Assembly (NCBI GenBank): GCA_036023115.1
Contig: JAYKKT010000064.1
Coordinates: 6,624,001-6,688,000 of the forward strand
Direction: 5' to 3'
Length of the DNA stretch: 64,000 nt
From: Brasenia schreberi
Taxonomy: Eukaryota > Streptophyta > Magnoliopsida > Nymphaeales > Cabombaceae
The translations under genes were made by a program, and so were the position numbers. Below are positions 36,101 through 48,800 of the stretch, in pieces; positions within the stretch are counted from its first letter, which is position 1; each line of letters opens with the position of its first letter. The notes beneath the pieces were generated by a model. That model was not told where the DNA came from. It saw only the letters and a program-made list of their open reading frames with translations, and searched no databases.

Positions 36101-38111
36101 CAGACATCTTTTGTACATGTTGATTATTAACTGGCCAACACTCATAACCATAAAACATGGCAAGCCTAATTGCTGCTCTATAATATTTACCTTTTAACTT
36201 TAACGGTATCTTCTTATCACAAAGAATACTTGATGCTCCTCTCCATTTTAACCAACCAGCATTAATTCTATGTGTAACATCTCCATCAATTCTTCCATCA
36301 CTCTGAAAAATTGACCCTAGGTATTTAAAACTTTCCTTTTGGGGAATGCAATGTGTGTCAATTTTAATTTCTATGTCCTCTGAAGTAACCAAATGATCAA
36401 ACTTACATTCCATATATTCTGTCTTTGTTCTACTAAGTCGGAGGCCTTTGCTTTCTAATGTTTCTCTCCATAGTTCCAATTTTCTATTAACTTTTTCCTT
36501 AGACTCCTCCACTAATACAATGTCATCTGCAAATAACATACACCAAGGTACTTCATCTTGAATATGTTTTGTTAACTCATCCATCACCATTATAAATAAG
36601 TATGGACTTAAAGTTGATCCTTGATGTAACCCAATATTAACTTCAAAGAAGTCTGTCGTTCCTTCATGAGTCCTCACACATGTTTTTGCACCATCATACA
36701 TGTCTCGTATAAGGTTAATATATGTCAATGGGATACCTCTTTTTTCCAAAGTTCTCCAAAGAACCTCCCTCGGTACCCTATCATAAGCTTTTTATAGATC
36801 AATAAATATCATGTGAAGGTCTTTCTTTTTTGCTCTAAAATGTTTCATAAGACGTCTCAAAAGGTGAATCGCTTCAATAGTAGATCTGCCTGGCATGAAT
36901 CCAAATTGGTTCTCTGTTTTACTTGATACTTGTCTTAACCTACATTCGATAATTCTTTCCCATAATTTCATAGTATGACTCATTAACTTGATACCTCGAT
37001 AATTCACACAATTTTGAATGTCTCTCTTGTTCTTATATATGGGTATAAGTGTACTTGCTTTCCATTCCTCGGGCATCTTTTGGTTTTTCCATATTTTATT
37101 AAATAGTCTTGTGAGCCAAGTGATTCCTATTTCTCCTAGTATTTTCCAAACTTCTATAGGAATATTATCTGGTTGGGGTATTTACCACTATCAAAAATAA
37201 AAATTTGTTACCAGGATTGGCTAGTAATTGTGACTTTACTTTACATTGTGATACTTGTCAAAAAGCTAAACACCATCGTGTGTCATTTCATATCAATAAA
37301 TCAAGAACCTTAAAACCATTTGAATTTTTTCATTCTGATGTCAGGAGCCCATGTTCGACTACTTCTTTACATGGTTATAAATATTTCATATCATTTATTG
37401 ATGATTGATCTTTTTTCTTTTCATCTTTGGAGAACGAAACTCCGCTCATGTAAGAAATCACCCTTGCATGACCGGTCCCAAGACCGAATAAAGGAGGAGG
37501 GTTTTGTTAGGCTTCCGACAACCAATATAAAACTTTGTCGAACTTATCTAGCATAGATTCTACAAATTATGATAGGGCTATGTGGAAACAACGAATCTAG
37601 GTAGCTGACCCCATCTAGTATGGGAAGGGGCTTAGTTGTTGTTATTGTTTATTGATGATTGCACCTAATTTACTGTGATTTATCATATGAGATCAAGGGA
37701 AGAAGTGAAAGGTATTTTGGTAGTATTTCATATGTTTATTCATACATTTTGGTAGTATTTCATATGTTTATTCATACACAATTCCAATTACTGATAATAG
37801 AGGATAATTTATGTCACATTATTTGCATGAGTATTTTCTGAAACATGGAATATTGCATCAAACCTCTTGTTCCAATACTCTTCATCAAAATAGAGTTATT
37901 GAAAGAAAAAATTGCCATACACTTGAAGTTGCAAGAACACTATTATTGGGATAATGTCCCTGAGTACTATTAGGGAGAAGCTGTCCTAACTACAATATAT
38001 CTTATAAATCATATACCAAGTATGATACTTGGGGGAGTACTCCATTCCATTCTCTTTGTCCTTGTCAAAAACAATTTCATATACTTAGAGTATTCATGTA
38101 TATTTATTTTG

Positions 38112-38169
<58 letters not shown>

Positions 38170-41100
38170 ACTTAAGAGATAAATTGGATGCCAAGGTAGT
38201 TAAATGTATTTTTTTGAGATACTCACCTACCCAAAAGGGTTATAAATATTATGATCCAGTGAAAAAAAGGACTTATGTCATGATAGATGTGACATTTCAT
38301 GAGGAGATTCTATTTTATATTTCAGAGAATAGTGATATACCAAACATACCATCTAGAAAGAGATTGAAACATACCATCTAGAAAGTGATTGAAAGATTTA
38401 CCTTAGGTGTTAATGGAACTTAATCAGGAGAAAGACTAGGGTCAGGAATAACATTAGGATTGTTTATTACAACTTGTCTATTTTCTCTTGAGTATGTCTT
38501 CTTTGTCTGTAACTGGTTCTTTGTGTACTGGCTCTTGCACTTCGTATTCATCTCCATGAGACTTATAGCCTTATGTAGGTAGGATGGGCATAAGCAATGT
38601 AGATGGTATCAATTCTCTTAAAGAAAAGGTTACACAACTTATTTCACTTAAAGGATATGGGCAATTTACATTACTTCCTTGGCATAGAAATGATAAGATG
38701 TAATAAGAGAATATTTGTATGCCAGAGGAAATACATCTTTGATTTGTTGGAAGAAACAAAGATGCTAGAATGCCAGGTGTGTGTTGTACCCACTCAATCA
38801 AATAAAAAGGAAAGTGATAAAGATGAAAGATTATATGAAGATACTAGTAGATATCAAGATTAGTAGGTAAGTTAATGTACCTCACCATCACCGGGCCTGA
38901 TATTAGTTTTGCCGTGAGTTATGTTGCACGCTCCAACAAGACATCATGTTAATGCAGTGTTCCACATAATCTGATATCTTAAATCCATAGTAACTCACAA
39001 AATCCTTTATATACCTAACCAATCATTGAATATTGAAGTTTTTTCATATGTTGATTGGGCAAGTTCAATAGAAGATAAAAAATCTACATCTGACTACTTC
39101 GTATGTGTAGGTAGAAACATTGTTTCTTGAAAAAGAAAAAACAGTATGTGGTGGCAAGGTCGAGTGTAGAGGCTGAATAGAGTTATTGCACATGGTACAT
39201 GTGAAGGCGTATGAATTTTATCTCTCATGGAGGAAATTGGCATAGGAGCAAATACTCCTATCCATTTCTTTACAAATAGTAAGGCAATCATACAAATCAC
39301 CTTGAATCCATTGAGAGAACTAAACAAATTGAAGTAGACTGTCACTTCATTAGAGAGAAGATCACTCGAGGTATTTTCAAACTCATACATATATGCTCGG
39401 ATGTCCAAGTAGCATATATATTGGCAAAGCTAGTGACTATAACAAGTTTAAAGAGAGCTCTTAGTAAGTTGGGTGTAACAAGTATCCTACACCCAACTTG
39501 AGGTTGCGTGTTGAAGAAACATACTTGGATCTAGACCCATTTAGATGTGTTGAGGTCTGGATCCAAGAGGAGTTGTCAAGAAGAATATATTTAGTGTAGA
39601 GGCATTTCAGTCTTTTAAGTTTATTTATTATAAATTGTAAACCCACTAGGGTTACCGTGAGTTTTTAGTATTTGAAAAAAAAGAATGAGTGAGAGAGAAG
39701 CAGCCGGCAGCCAAGAAACAGCTGTGCCTCCCTCTTCAATCTTCTCTTGTATTCAGTATATTCTGCTGCAATATTATTTTAAGGAAAATCAACACTGTTG
39801 ACCCTAAAGAATAATACGATGATGGGCATGATTGTGACAAAAATGTTCCCTTTACTGCATGATGTGGATTGAGCCTTTGTGAACACGACTGCTACAGATG
39901 TAGTTAAAAGGTAGATTAGAAGTATATCTATAAAGAAATTGAAACAAGGTGCTGATAAAGGTTTATACATGTGGAGCTCAGCCATGTTTGAACTCGATTA
40001 AGCCATTTGTATATGCATGCAAATTCACAAAACTGATATACTGATATATAGTCCATGATTGTGATGATTTCTCCCTACACAACTTATTATTTTTTTTCCA
40101 GAATATACCACACAGACACCAAACCCCATTTTCAAATGGGTTATCATCATTTCCTATGTTTCTTTGTAATAAGATCTAGCACTTGGAATGGAATACAGTA
40201 TCAGAGACAGCTTACAACTGCAAATGATTTTGAAGACTTTATCTTATGTGTGAGATTGGTTTTTCTGAAGATATTAATATTTGGTTCTACTAAACCTTGT
40301 CTATGTATTCCGGGATCATAGGTGGTTTACAGGAGCAGCTACATTTGGTGGAAACGGAGATTTAAATATTCACTTTTACTAGGATCTTATTTCTCAATCC
40401 CTTCTCCTGTGCTGGTCACCTTTACCACTGAATACCTGCTAAAAATTGCTGTGATTTTGATAGTAATTCTCTCAAATCAATCAAGGTCCTCTTCCCTATA
40501 TTTTTGGTTGAAGTGTCTTTCTAAGCATTTTCGTTGTCATCTTTAAAATCTGATACGTACATTTTCTGTGTGCATGCCACAAATCTGATTTTCAATTATT
40601 TCCTGGAGCAGTTTTTATATCTTGTTTATATTGTTAGGATCTTGTTTTGTCATTCTCAGCATATGGAACAGACACACACGTGCCATGTGTGTGTGTGAGA
40701 GAGAGAGTGCTTCATTCTTTGTGGTGGTACACTTGGTCCTTCAAATGATTGCAGTTTTATGAGCAATTTCTTCATTATGCTTTGGTAGAATGAGAGAGCA
40801 CGCTAGTACGTGAACTGGTTCTGATATTTACAGTGTTTCTTGTCTGTAAACAGTGAACAAAGTTGAGACTTTGAAGAAGTACAAGTTCAGCTTAGCTTTT
40901 GAAAATTCCAATGAAGAGGATTATGTTACAGAGAAATATTTTCAGGCTCTTGTTGCAGGTCCGTAAATCATGGTCAAACTTGCTCTTTGGTTATTTATAT
41001 CAAGAATAAGATGATTTCAGTCTCCTAGTCATCACTAGTTGCATTTGCTATATTCGTAATTCATGTCCTTCATTTCCATCACGTGCCATGGTTTGAGTGG

Positions 41101-42322
41101 AGGAAATGTTTCAAGGAATTTTCACTGTAGAAACATCTTAGTTTATGTTTCTCTCCATGAGTGGAATATGCAAGGCGTTTTTCAGTATAGGAATTTATTC
41201 AGCACTTAAGCCATAGTAATGTAGCTGTTTCTTGAGAGACAGCAGTCTTCTAGTTCCTTTTTTTCTTTTTCTTTTTCTTTTTTAAACACAGTACGAGATG
41301 TTCTTATTATCATGTGTCTATTTTGTTGCAATATGCAGGCACCATCCCAGTAGTCATTGGTCCACCGAATATTCTTGAGTTTGCCCCTTCTCCTGGTTCA
41401 GTTCTTCATATCAAGTCACTTGATAATATTCCATCAGTTTCTAAGACCATGAAATACCTTGCAGCAAACCCTCAAGCATACAACGAGACTCTCAGGTAAA
41501 AAGACAACAAAACTATGTAGTAGTTGCTGAGTTATGCCTGCAGCTACACATGCATGAATCATCTTTAGACGTGCTTATATGCTTACCTGAAGGATATTTT
41601 ATCTAATGAAGAACATAATATGTGAATGACCAGTAGTAGTATATGAGCTTTAACAATAGCAACACTCTCTGGTGTCAGTAAAGACCATCAAACTATGTAG
41701 AAGAATTGACAAAAGGGGAAGTACGAAAAGGGAGTTTGGCTCCCATCTTTTGTCGCAGTATTTGCGTACCAAATTGTGAAAAGCTGGTGTCAAAGAACTC
41801 ACAAAGCAAGCGATGCTTTGCTTGTTTCTATGTTCATTGAATCATCAACAACTATCCTTTTAGTGGTGGTGGCTTGACCATAACCTCTAAGTGGAAGGCT
41901 GTGGCAGTGGCGTTGAGGTTTCATTGCATTGACAATAACTATCCACTCACGCTGCACGAAAAGTGTTGCGAGGCCAGCAAGATTTTTATAGTTTCAATGC
42001 ATGTATGCATGCTTGCAACATGTATACTATATCAACTAATCTTTTATGGATGATTGCTTCATGACTAGGTGGAAGTTTGATGGCCCATCTGATTCTTTCA
42101 AGGCGCTTGTGGACATGGCTGCTGTTCATTCATCGTGTAGGTTATGCATTTATTTGGCAACCCAGGTTCAGGATAAAGAAGAAACGTCAAATCCAAGCTT
42201 CCAGAAGCGTCCATGTAAGTGCATGCGCAGGGGTGAGACAGTCTACCATTTATTTGTGAGAGAAAGAGGAAGCTTCAACATGAAATCCATCTTCTTGAGG
42301 TACTAAGTTTAAACCGAGCACT

Positions 42323-42398
<76 letters not shown>

Positions 42399-43455
42399 CT
42401 AAGGGTATATTTTGCTGGCCTGATGCCAATAAAATCAGATTATGGGAATAAAATGACTTCAGAAATCTTTCTCATGTTGACCAAGAATGAGGGATTTTCC
42501 TGGCAAAAAAAAAGCGGGCGCCAAGAAATGATTGAGGTCTCTTGAATTTCTGACTGAGGGATCTATGTTCTCATACTCATGCATATCCAAATTATGGAGG
42601 GGTCCAGAGTCTCAGATGGAAAAGAATCCATTCCATGCATTAGCTTTGGAGCACACTTGCCCCAAGTTCATGCAGGCCCCTCGGAGGAAAAGCCAACAAT
42701 TGATTATTTGATATTTTGGCCACATTAGTTGAACCAAGTTGCTAGTAATTGTGCAGGTTGTGCCTAATCTGTCTCATGAGCTTCAAAGGCATAGTCAGGT
42801 TAGACATTGTTTGATCCCATTATTGAATTTTAATTGACAAAATCGGCCGCAAGTTTTACAATCTAGAGTTTGAACAATACGAACTGTGCTGAATTCCTCT
42901 GCTTTGCAACTTATGCCTTTTCAAGTCCTTGCATTGTCTGCCAAGTTTTGCTGCATTTGCGGCCTAACCAAGTTTGGTATTTTTGCTTGCATAGGGCAAT
43001 TATGATTATAATTGCTGGGAGTCGCACCTCTCGCTTTTAAAGCTCCTGGTTTTTGCCTTTGCTTCATGTATAACTTCTTCCATTTCATGATACTTATCGT
43101 AAAAGTCTTTTTGAAATCGGATTTTCTCCACCCATGTATCTCCTTGTACCATTTCTTGCCATGGTAACTGCGAACTCACTGCTTTATGACGTTGATGGAC
43201 AGGTCTTCAAATCTAACGTTACAAGCATTGGAGTCTGCCATCTTTACGAAGTTCAAGTCAGAGAATCACATACCGCTATGGAAGGAAGAGCGACCAGAAG
43301 TCCTAAGGAAAGATGAATATAAAGTTTACAGAATATATCCTGTTGGTTTGACACAACGCCAGGCTTTATATACATTTAAATTCAATGGGGATGCAGATTT
43401 CCGGCAGTTTATAGAGAGCCATCCTTGTGCAAAACTAGAAGTCATTTTCGTTTGA
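30115..43455 (+). CDS. Core alpha-1,3-fucosyltransferase (GT10, FucTA/FUT11-12 type)
   Basis: The enzyme adds alpha-1,3-fucose to the proximal GlcNAc of N-glycans in the Golgi. Seven exons join in frame to 493 residues: 30115-30444, 31103-31266, 33349-33590, 40854-40958, 41339-41495, 42069-42299 and 43203-43455. Residues about 20-38 ([18 protein letters not shown]) form the single signal anchor of a type II Golgi protein. Hallmarks follow in order: [38 protein letters not shown] (171-190), SNCGARNFR (210-218), [24 protein letters not shown] (261-276, the GT10 donor-binding motif), [40 protein letters not shown], and the C-terminal [11 protein letters not shown] to CAKLEVIFV. Length is near the family's usual about 500 residues. 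No stop or frameshift seen despite large introns. Intron 2 holds an old LINE and intron 3 (33591-40853) a copia element. The exon 2 donor is a tandem GTAGGTAAGC; only the first GT keeps the frame. Confidence 0.95.
31555..32710 (-). mobile_element. Old, strongly diverged RTE-type LINE
   Basis: Starts (plus strand) ACCACAACGAAGCCTTTTCCC like the LINE 3' end. Near 32510-32700 it still matches the RT region (for example AAATTGGTTCTCTATTATACC, then GACTTGCCTTAACC and TTTCATGATATGACTTA). The middle is heavily diverged, with no open frame. It lies in intron 2 of the fucosyltransferase gene, antisense. Confidence 0.7.
33940..34227 (+). repeat. 5' LTR of the copia element
   Basis: 288 bp, from TGTTGAAAAATAGACTTGG to GAGGAAAATCAATA, immediately followed by the primer-binding site. 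It aligns over its whole length with 39509-39794 but with many scattered differences, so the insertion is not recent. Confidence 0.92.
35762..37174 (-). mobile_element. RTE-type LINE nested in the copia element
   Basis: Plus-strand start (CAA)n then CTAAGCCTTTTCCCATACTA. The minus strand encodes two long open stretches (36749-35883, 288 residues, and 37076-36792) covering RT with [12 protein letters not shown] and the C-terminal domain. It is the best-preserved RT in the window. It is truncated at about 37174 in the segment matching DNIPIEVWK. It interrupts the copia between gag and integrase. No target duplication seen. Confidence 0.93.
37394..37661 (+). mobile_element. 240-bp retroposon with RTE-like 3' tail, 14-bp target-site duplication
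   Basis: The insert at 37408-37647 is flanked by perfect repeats TTTATTGATGATTG at 37394-37407 and 37648-37661. Removing it restores the copia integrase reading around FISFIDD. It contains ATGACCGGTCCCAAGACCG and ends CCCCATCTAGTATGGG to GTTGTTATTG, like the LINE 3' end. Its 5' part is unlike the LINE copies in this window, so it may be a LINE-dependent SINE or a short end of a second LINE subfamily. Confidence 0.85.
38115..38165. repeat. (TA)n microsatellite inside the copia integrase region
   Basis: About twenty-five TA units interrupt the pol remnant, apparently expanded after insertion. Confidence 0.95.
39509..39794 (+). repeat. 3' LTR of the copia element
   Basis: 286 bp, preceded by a polypurine-like CAACTTGAGG and ending AAAATCAACA directly before the target duplication CTGTT. 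Confidence 0.92.
42324..42398. repeat. (TG)n(AG)n compound microsatellite
   Basis: Eight TG units then about thirty AG units, starting 25 bases after the donor of fucosyltransferase exon 6. Confidence 0.95.
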
Positions 43456-46400
43456 TGCGGGGTTTCTGTTGATGCTTGTTGAATGGAAGTCACGACATCC
43501 TTGTGCTCAGAATATGCTTATCCTGCTGCAGTTCCTTTCTGTGGCATGATCTTCTCAAGGTGGATGGGAAAGGGGAAGTATTCTGTATATTGCCTCCTTA
43601 GTTTAAGTTGGTTTAGCTGAGGGTTTAGACAATTTGTTGGGTCCAAAGATTATTCATTAACAAATGCAGATTACCATGGTTTTAGTGGTATTATTTTGTG
43701 TTTCTACTTTGCTTTGTTTGACTGGCTGTGTTTCGCTTAGCACTCTGATGAGATCTGCTCAAGCTCTTGCTGTTTATGGTACCGAGCCATGAACTTCAGC
43801 AGACACAAGTGCTGTCGGAACTGGAGTCATTCTCTCATCCCTGCTCGAGCCAAACATCATTCTTTTTACTTCAAGGTAAGCTGGAATCGAGTTCCTTTCT
43901 TGCCCCGGATCTTGGATAGCAAGTAATAGAGCTGATCAACCCATTGGTCCCAGTTGTTCGTGTTCGCCCTCCCGTTTGCCAGCTCAAGATGCTTTTATAT
44001 GACGCATGAGAATAAATTGGAGAAAGGTAGGCCTTAGTTCCAGTTCTGGTTTGTGAGGACAGTTCAGAATTTGTCTGAGCGACGAAATCCTTTTCTGGAT
44101 TACATAATCCGAGACAACAAAGAGAAGAATAGTTGGAAGCCTTTCCTTCGCAGGAGAGAGAATGCTGTGACATGATCGAGCAAGAAGCCCCTTCATCCAA
44201 ATCTGTGAAAACTTTACAAATGGTATTTAACAAGTTTTCAGAAGACCAATCGAGCCTGAACTTGAGAATTTCATACTAAACGAGCTAGGGACAAGCCAAA
44301 TTATAAGCAACTCGGTTCATTAACCAGCCCGTGGAAATGAATGATGAAGAACATGACCAACATTTGCATTTACATGCATTACGACTTCACTGCTCTGGAG
44401 CAGAAGAAACCATACTGTTTATTACCCAAGTGTTGGTCATCTACACCTCTACCGTACACCTCTCTGGATCTTTGGTGGAGTTCGAAAGGGATCCCATCTT
44501 ATTGCATGTTTCGAAGTCAGATATACGATTGAGATTTCATGTAAACTACCATGCGTCATATATGGCAGTAAACGATCTTGTTTAGTCTGCTCTTTGATTA
44601 AACCACGAATCAGGACCTCATGTCATTCGTGACCTCGCATCCAATATGATATTTTGGATCCACGGGTATGCTTTTTGTGGGGTGTTACTATGTATATACC
44701 CCTACAATTACTAAAGATACACCCTTATTTGAGTTTCTTTTGAAAATATCCTTTTTGCATTTCCCATATGATACAGAGCATTCTTTCTGTCATAGACAAC
44801 TCAACCACACAAGATCGTATTCACACGCTTGATGTTCTCTTGATCTCCCTGCATATGCGTTTATCTCAATTGAGTGTACAAATGCTCAATCTCGGTCGAT
44901 ATCTTTTTTCATCATGATTTTGTGGTTGACATTCTTCTGATTTCACTTTCATTGTGTATGTGCTTTGAAGTCACTCTTAGTGTACAAATACTCAATCTGG
45001 ATTGAACGATCGTGATAGAATCAATTGAAATCGATTTAAGAAAGTTCTCTTTGTTTTCATTCTCTTTTTCTGTCTGCGATTGGAATCCACAACGATCGAA
45101 AAAGAAACGCGGCTGGGGCATTGTTCCTGTATCTTTGAGCCGTATCCAAGCCACTCCTAGTGTAAAAAGGTGATGCAGGGAGAGCACATCACCTTACTTC
45201 TAGTTGCGTGGTATGGATATAGTTCATCGTTTGGTTATATGCTCTTGGACCACACTATTTTGTTATGCGGGATGTGTTCGTCTTATACGTAGGACATGCA
45301 CAATTCAAATCATTCATCCACTTTATTACGTTTTGAATGAATTATTTTAGATTTTGTAGTGGGAATGGTTTGGAGGGGTGGCGATGTATCTTATGCATGT
45401 GGACAAGTAGGTCGTATTGTTACATTATCATCGAGGAGGTAAAATGCTTTTGGCTTGATATATGGCGAACGACTACAACAACAATATGAAGATGGGCACT
45501 ATCACATGCGGATTATCCTATGTTGCGAACGCACACTTTGAGGAGTACCTTGCCGCTATTTCTTTAGAATACTTTGATGAAACTGATCCTTTAGAGTTTT
45601 GTTTTGATGAGTACCTAGTTTAGGGTGGCAATGTCACTCTCCCGATCTCGAAGTTCCTCTCTAGTTTTACAAGTCACTTTGCATATTCAATTTGATAGAA
45701 ACAAGTAATCATTTTATTAATTATGAGTAAAAGATATATATTACAAACAAATATTATGTGTAAATATGTAGGAATTATTGAAACTAGTGACATGCCATAG
45801 AGATATAATACTTTGGTTGATTGACGATTTTTTCGAAAAGTAGTAGTACGAGGAGTTGATAGGATATCATGGAGCAATTTGAGTTATTTGAACAAGAGCT
45901 TTGTTGTTTCAGACTTTGAATCATTGCTTTAATAAAGAGATGACAACCCAACACAAACATTTTCCATATGTTGTAGAGTGAGATGACTATCACTCTGAAT
46001 TTAGGCCTTTCAATGGATAATCATCTTCTAGACCTGAAAACGTTTGATGAAGGTGATGAATAAGATAGATATTATAATTGAGTTGATTGGTGTGGATTAT
46101 GATAAAGTGAAGTTGCAAATAAAATCTACATGTGTGAAGTTAAAGATGTTTTGGGTACGTGCTCAGAGAAGGAGATTGCACATATACAAAATGTGTTATT
46201 TTTGTTGTATCACATAAGGTATACAGTGTGTTAGATAAGTTGAGGGATATGGTCATAGTTTCTATTGTTTAGTTGTTGGCATCTGCATTGCTGAGGATAA
46301 TGAATACATTTAGGGTACAATAATGTTTGCCTACTTGTATAGAGAGTTAGGAAATGCTTCCTACACGTAGATTGGCAATAATGTTTTGTTGGAGGAATGA

Positions 46401-46900
46401 GTTCCTACATTATGTTTGTTTGAGTTTAGCAATTAGTTGATATCAATATACTTGTTTGTTTCAGTGATAAAATAATGTTTTATGTGTTGTATGCATGGAT
46501 TTAAAAAAAAGTTCAATCTTTAGAGTTAGGCAATGTTAGGGGTGGGTTGATGAGTAACCTTGTGCTACTAGGTGGATGAGTAGTATTACTCATAGGGATC
46601 ATCCTTAAGATTGTCTTGCTTCATATCATGAGCAGTTGGATTAGATGTAGGCTCATGAGATAAGTGTTTAGTAGTAGGTATTTTGTTATTGTTTATGTTA
46701 CAGAATGAATGTTACTATAATGTTGATGTCATTTCATCTATTCTTCTTCTACATTGCTAAACTAAGTTACTCATTAATTTGGTCACTGTCAACATATCTC
46801 AATTGAACCATTAAAGTCCATTATAACATATAAGCGAAGAAAGCCACATGCGTATAAGGTGGAGTACCATATGGAAGATATATAGTGGCATTCACATAGC
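43456..46900. other. 3' flank of the fucosyltransferase gene; no gene recognised
   Basis: 43456-43720 is probably the 3' UTR. Further on there are short readable stretches, for example MANDYNNNMKMGTITCG at about 45462, which may belong to the retroelement remnant that follows. Nothing I can name. Confidence 0.45.
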
Positions 46901-48800
46901 ACACATTGCCCTCAACCACAATACTATGGTGGGTAGGTGTCATACTCACATGAGTGCGATGAATCATATATGAGCTGATATGCTACACAAACACATCCAT
47001 TTTTATTGAGAGATTTTGTGCATCGATATGGACACCTCAATCTTATATTGGATAGTCACTCTTTACCATTATGAATGATGAATCAGATAATGTAGTAATT
47101 ATAAAGTTACGCTTGAGAAGTTTCATTGTACATTTATTCCTTTTGAGGTAGAGGACATTATTACAAACTTATTTGCACATAGAGCAAGGTGTTTCTTTTA
47201 CTCTAGATTTATTTGAGGCAGGCACCTTGGCACTTCTTACTCATGCTCGTGCGAAGATAGTTTGAGGGACAACAATAAGTTCTAGTTCTAATATAGAGAA
47301 CCAATCTCGTGTTGATCATGCGGATCATATGAAAGTTTTTATCATGCAGATGTTATAGCGATGTGAGAAGGTTGATCTACTAGAGGATGAAATTCATACA
47401 TTAAGAGAAACTACACAACTTACTCCCCTACTGTCTACCTCTCTTCTCAATTATCATACACATGTTGTTAGCATGAGTGTTGCTACCGTCTTTATTTTCA
47501 TCCATCATGGTCCTACACAGGTGAAGGTATTATATCTATGTTCTTTTAATGACACCATACACCATACTTTGGTGGAGAATTTTATTTGGGATATGGTGAA
47601 GTATTTTTATATCTTGAGTTCCTCATGACAAATAACTAGTTGTTGCTGCTTTGCTCTTATGAGGTGATGCAAAAGAACAATTATCATACACATGTTGTTA
47701 GCATGAGTGTTGCTACCATCTTTATTTTCATCCATCATGGTCCTACACATTATATCTATGTTGTTTTAATGACACCATACACCATACTTTGGTGGAGAAT
47801 TTTATTTGGGATATGGTGAAGTATTTTTATATCTTGAGTTCCTCATGCCAAATAACTAGTTGTTGCTGCTTTGCTCTTATAAGGTGATGCAAAACTTTGG
47901 TTGAGGCACTAAACTTTGGTATGAGAGTAATATCAAGACTCATCTCTTCATAGGTTCAACTGAAGATGGAGTTGCGGAGGCAATTCCCATTGACCAAGAG
48001 TAGTCGCCATGCATATGATATTCGACAGTTGAAGTAAATCGAATCTATCCATGATCATGTGAAGAAATTCAGTGGCCTATTATTAGAGGTACATGACATT
48101 AAAGGTAGACAAATCGTACTAGTTTGAGGATGGTTTTCAATTATAAACTCAAACCAAATTGTGACAACAAAACCCTATGAGTGTGTTGGAGGCTATGAGA
48201 GCAGCTTGTCGAGGGGGCAAGGAAGGAACTAGCAAGAGTAGTGCACATAGTTAGCCCTTGAAAGGCACATACTGGAGGCGAGGTGGTCGATCCGGTATAT
48301 CTTCGGGGTAACAACAAAGTACTTCTTGAGGTGGTTAGAAGCCTCCTCCAATATGTGGTTGGTCGAAGCAGTGTGTGCCTTGTTTTATTTGTCGTGAGTC
48401 ATATTTGATGTATAAGTGTCCCAAGAAGACTAAGCTTGCTGCGTTTATAGTTGAGCATGAGGAGACTTAGTTTGATAATGAGGAGTATATTGCTCAAGCG
48501 ATCTCTTTACATGTAGAATCAGTCAGGAATGATCATGAGGATCTTGGTGAGACTGAACCACTATCTTATCACTCCTTGAGTGCCATATAGGTCAAAGTTG
48601 AGTCACGTATATGAATTTCATGAACCATGTACGCATTGGTTCAAGTGGATCGACATGCTATTGATGCCTTAGTTGATTCCATGGTAACACATTCATTGGT
48701 GTTAGGCCTAACCAAAAGAAGAGGCATATGGTGTAGGAGTTGTAGTGGGGTGACTGCAGGAGAGTGAGTGTATGCTAGAGGTAGAGCACGTGGTGCACAT
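46900..48800 (+). mobile_element. Ty3/gypsy gag-protease remnant
   Basis: Pieces in several frames, with many stops: GDAKLWLRH (about 47884), LRRQFPLTKSSRHAYDIRQL and IHDHVKKFSGLLLEVHDIK (47970-48105), a zinc knuckle CFICRESYLMYKCPKK (48370-48430), and a degraded aspartic-protease region ALVDSMVTHSL (about 48668-48700) where the usual DSGATH motif has been lost. The order gag, knuckle, protease fits plant gypsy elements. I see no LTRs, RT or integrase, and boundaries are approximate. Confidence 0.75.
47449..47896. repeat. Tandem duplication, about 231-bp period, within gypsy gag
   Basis: The segment starting TTATCATACACATGTTGTTAG occurs at 47451 and again at 47682. The copies are nearly identical, but the first has a small insertion near GGTGAAGGTA. 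Both run to GGTGATGCAAAA. Confidence 0.9.

Larger units (their letters stand above)
33935..39799 (+). mobile_element. Ty1/copia LTR retrotransposon, complete but inactive
   Basis: Element 33940-39794, flanked by 5-bp direct repeats CTGTT (33935-33939 and 39795-39799). Both LTRs start TGTTGAA. The primer-binding-site region TGGTATTAGGGCC follows the 5' LTR (two differences from the usual iMet complement). Internal remnants in the copia order are: a gag zinc-knuckle region near 35165-35220 (first Cys lost, internal stop), integrase [10 protein letters not shown] and FHSDVRSP (37230-37340), integrase C-terminal [20 protein letters not shown] (38190-38260), RT end [16 protein letters not shown] (38650-38700), and RNase [18 protein letters not shown] (39050-39100). 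Many stops and two nested insertions make it non-coding. It sits in sense orientation in intron 3 of the fucosyltransferase gene. Confidence 0.95.
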
